Below are positions 61,929-64,000 of a DNA stretch of 64,000 nt, piece after piece (within the stretch, counting starts at the first letter, position 1; each line of letters opens with the position of its first letter). Position numbers and translations under genes: made by a program. The notes beneath the pieces are model-generated. The model did not search any database. It worked only from the letters and a program-made list of their open reading frames with translations, and was not told the DNA's origin. This DNA is from an uncultured bacterium (lineage in GTDB: Bacteria; Verrucomicrobiota; Kiritimatiellia; CAIKKV01): contig CALHRZ010000028.1 of NCBI GenBank assembly GCA_938038445.1, positions 1-64,000 of the forward strand, written 5' to 3'.

Positions 61929-64000
61929 TCAACGCCAAACATGGCGCGGATATCGCCGCTGAAGCTCCCGCTTCACGACTGGATATCGCTCGCGCCAAAA
62001 TCCCGCAAGATCCCGTGTAATCTGAACCGGTCGCTGATTGGGTGCCAAAATGTGCACCAGAAGCCATAACCGCCCTTTGGCAATCGCGGGCGGTCGCTCC
62101 ACACCGTATAAATCCTGAATTCGCGCGGCAATATAAGGATCTCCCATCTCAGGATAGTGCACGGTCACCATGCGCCCCGTCGCCAAAGCCACCCGGTTCG
62201 GAACCAAACGCTCCAAGCGTAGTCGCTGCTCCCCGTCCAGTCCCTCCTCCCACGTCGGTCGCGCATGTTTTTCACGCACTTCCTGCAACGATACAGCACC
62301 CTCACACAGCCGGCGAACGCCCTCCTCCCATGCCCCTTCCTCCAACCGCTCGAATCCTTCCTCTGGACAGAGCGCGGCAACCACTCGAATCCGCCCCCAC
62401 CACCGTTTGAACGATTGCCGCCATTCTTCCGGAACCAGCCCCTTTCGTAATAATTCTCGCGAAAGAAGCATCGAAACCTCCCGTGACGGTGCGGCAGGCG
62501 CTCGGACGGTTTCCAAAACCAGCTCCCGATAATGCCGTGTCACTTCCCGCATCACCCGACGTCCCGCCTCATCCCATACCAGCCGCTCCGCAGCGGCAAC
62601 CGCCCCAGGATGAACCTCCCCCAGCCAGCCCGGTCGAATGGCCGCAACCAGATTTAAGCGAACCCCTTCCGTCCGACCGCTCGCTTCTCCTCCCTTCACT
62701 TCTGCAGCCACCACCCAATCGGCATGCCTTGCCGCACTCCCAGGGTCCAGCACAGCCGATACGCCATTCGCCAACTGAAACCCATGCAGCCCGGGTCGAA
62801 TCCGACGCGCCACACGATCGGGAAACGCGGCCAGCAAACAAAGCGCCATCGCCTCCGAATCCGTTTCCGGCGGCTCCGGAGGTTCCGTTCCTCCCCGGCC
62901 ACACGGCTTCCCTGCCAAGGCGAGGTAACGACTCGCGGCCTCCCCTGCCTCTCGCGCTGCCCCCCCGTTGATTCCCAACCGTCCACAGCGAGACGGATCA
63001 AACCCTACCGCGCGGGCCTCGCGCCATAAACGGATCAACTCGGGAAAATCGGATTCCACACCCGCCAGAACAAAATGCGTCTTTGGACGAAGTGCCGGCG
63101 TTCCGACAAAAGCGCGCAACGTTCGAACAGGATGTTCCGCTAAGGCGGCCGCCCACGCCGCCTCCCGTTCGCAACCCCGCTTCTCCGCTTCCACCATCAA
63201 CCGAGCCCACCGGGGAAGAATCGGATAACGCGCCATTCGGCGTCCCGTCTCCGTCAGCCTCCCCCCGCCGTCCAACGCGCCCAGATCTTGCAACAACTGG
63301 AGCGCCCGCTCTATAGCCGATTCCGCCGGAGGGTCCAACCACTCCACGTCCCTCATGGGGTCCAAATCGGCCGCCCGAAACGCCAACGTCATCTCCGATA
63401 AATCCAGTCGTCGAATTTCCGGCACGTCCGCCTCGAGCCTTCGCGCATGTTCCTCCGCGGTCCAAAGCCGAACACATAACCCCGGCCCAGTTCGGCCCGC
63501 GCGGCCTGCGCGCTGCTCCGCAGAAAACCGGCTGATCGGTTCGAGTTCCAACACGTTGATGCCACGGACAGGGTCGAAACGACTCTTGCGGGCAAGGCCG
63601 CTATCCACGACCAGCCGAACCCCAGCGATCGTCACCGAGGTCTCCGCAACATTCGTCGCCACAATGACCTTCCGGCGGTCGGAAGGCGCAACGGCTCGTT
63701 CTTGTCGATCGGAAGGCAACTCCCCATGCAACGGAAACACGGCGGAACCTTGCAAAGTAGGATGATCAACAAGACGGGCCACCGCGCGCCCAATTTCTGC
63801 CGCCCCCGGAAGAAAAATCAAGGCATGCCCCCCTTCCCCCCTGCCCCATTCTCGAAGCACTTCCCGAGCAGCAGCCTCCCAGCACGGGGTCTTGCTAAAA
63901 TCAACCGACCGTTCCTGAAAACGGATCTCCACAGGCCAAGAGCGCCCATAAGCACGCCAGAACGGCGCCTCCGGCCAGTATCGGCGGAACCGATCCTCCT
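61929..64000 (-). CDS. hrpB: ATP-dependent helicase HrpB, 3' part
   Basis: The window holds the C-terminal 690 residues of a DExH helicase; the frame stays open to the right edge, so the N-terminal ATPase lobe (Walker A and DEAH) is outside. Seen here are the second RecA lobe motifs VIVATNVAETSVTIAGVRLV and SRFSAEQRAGRAGRTGPGLC, then the helicase-associated domain (ALDGGGRLTETGRRMARYP) and the HrpB C-terminal domain ending in VQITRDLAGFWRERYPVVKR. The role of HrpB is not well defined; it is a nucleic-acid helicase in many Gram-negatives. Confidence 0.94.
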   Translation of the reverse strand, partial: EDRFRRYWPEAPFWRAYGRSWPVEIRFQERSVDFSKTPCWEAAAREVLREWGRGEGGHALIFLPGAAEIGRAVARLVDHPTLQGSAVFPLHGELPSDRQERAVAPSDRRKVIVATNVAETSVTIAGVRLVVDSGLARKSRFDPVRGINVLELEPISRFSAEQRAGRAGRTGPGLCVRLWTAEEHARRLEADVPEIRRLDLSEMTLAFRAADLDPMRDVEWLDPPAESAIERALQLLQDLGALDGGGRLTETGRRMARYPILPRWARLMVEAEKRGCEREAAWAAALAEHPVRTLRAFVGTPALRPKTHFVLAGVESDFPELIRLWREARAVGFDPSRCGRLGINGGAAREAGEAASRYLALAGKPCGRGGTEPPEPPETDSEAMALCLLAAFPDRVARRIRPGLHGFQLANGVSAVLDPGSAARHADWVVAAEVKGGEASGRTEGVRLNLVAAIRPGWLGEVHPGAVAAAERLVWDEAGRRVMREVTRHYRELVLETVRAPAAPSREVSMLLSRELLRKGLVPEEWRQSFKRWWGRIRVVAALCPEEGFERLEEGAWEEGVRRLCEGAVSLQEVREKHARPTWEEGLDGEQRLRLERLVPNRVALATGRMVTVHYPEMGDPYIAARIQDLYGVERPPAIAKGRLWLLVHILAPNQRPVQITRDLAGFWRERYPVVKRELQRRYPRHVWR

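Overview
The window looks like one contig of a Gram-negative bacterium of the PVC group, most plausibly Kiritimatiellota/Verrucomicrobiota (inference). The supports are a Kdo-pathway arabinose-5-phosphate isomerase, lipoproteins, large secreted beta-helix and sugar-cleaving proteins under a LacI-type regulator, several MocA-type oxidoreductases and a uroporphyrinogen-decarboxylase-like methyltransferase. There is no rRNA and no CRISPR array; one tRNA-Ser(UGA) is present. Over most of the window the plus strand is strongly C-rich whichever strand is coding.

Layout. 1-660: REP-like palindromes, a truncated transposase and its AbrB-like companion gene. 0.8-2.0 kb: serine beta-lactamase-family protein. 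2.1-7.5 kb: FAD oxidoreductase, phoH, cstA, kdsD, with coupled start/stop overlaps. 7.5-11.3 kb (minus): uppP, tRNA-Ser, a class I amidotransferase and a polysaccharide deacetylase; the last two are separated by a 1,080-bp RAYT element with 24-bp inverted ends. 11.4-14.6 kb: hisF, a GH17-type glucanase and a xylose-isomerase-like protein. 14.6-20.0 kb (minus): the hom-lysC-valS operon. 20.1-22.6 kb: a large YfhO-like membrane protein. 23.0-28.3 kb: sugar catabolism (two Gfo/Idh/MocA oxidoreductases, a TIM-barrel isomerase, a putative TIM-barrel hydrolase, a cupin).

28.3-45.5 kb is the most distinctive region. A LacI regulator closes a minus-strand operon with two very large secreted proteins. 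A divergent plus-strand operon encodes four more exported proteins (beta-strand repeat protein, 1184-aa Ca-loop protein, mutarotase-fold protein, 1043-aa putative glycoside hydrolase). The shared intergenic region holds a 17-bp palindrome placed to act on both promoters. I read this as a regulon for attack on one complex external glycan; the substrate cannot be told from sequence.

46.7-56.6 kb carries a six-gene complex-I-like operon of the hydrogenase-4 type whose large subunit lacks the nickel-binding cysteines, so it is an energy-converting hydrogenase-related (Ehr) complex. Two of its subunits carry single-base frameshifts, an Mrr-type restriction gene and an HTH-EIIA gene beside it are also broken, and purB lies intact within the region. 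56.6-64 kb returns to intact housekeeping genes: yjbQ, acylphosphatase, a lipoprotein-type Pcm, rtcB, an orphan DNA methyltransferase, a DUF2934-like small protein, a beta-CASP nuclease and the 3' part of hrpB, cut by the window edge.
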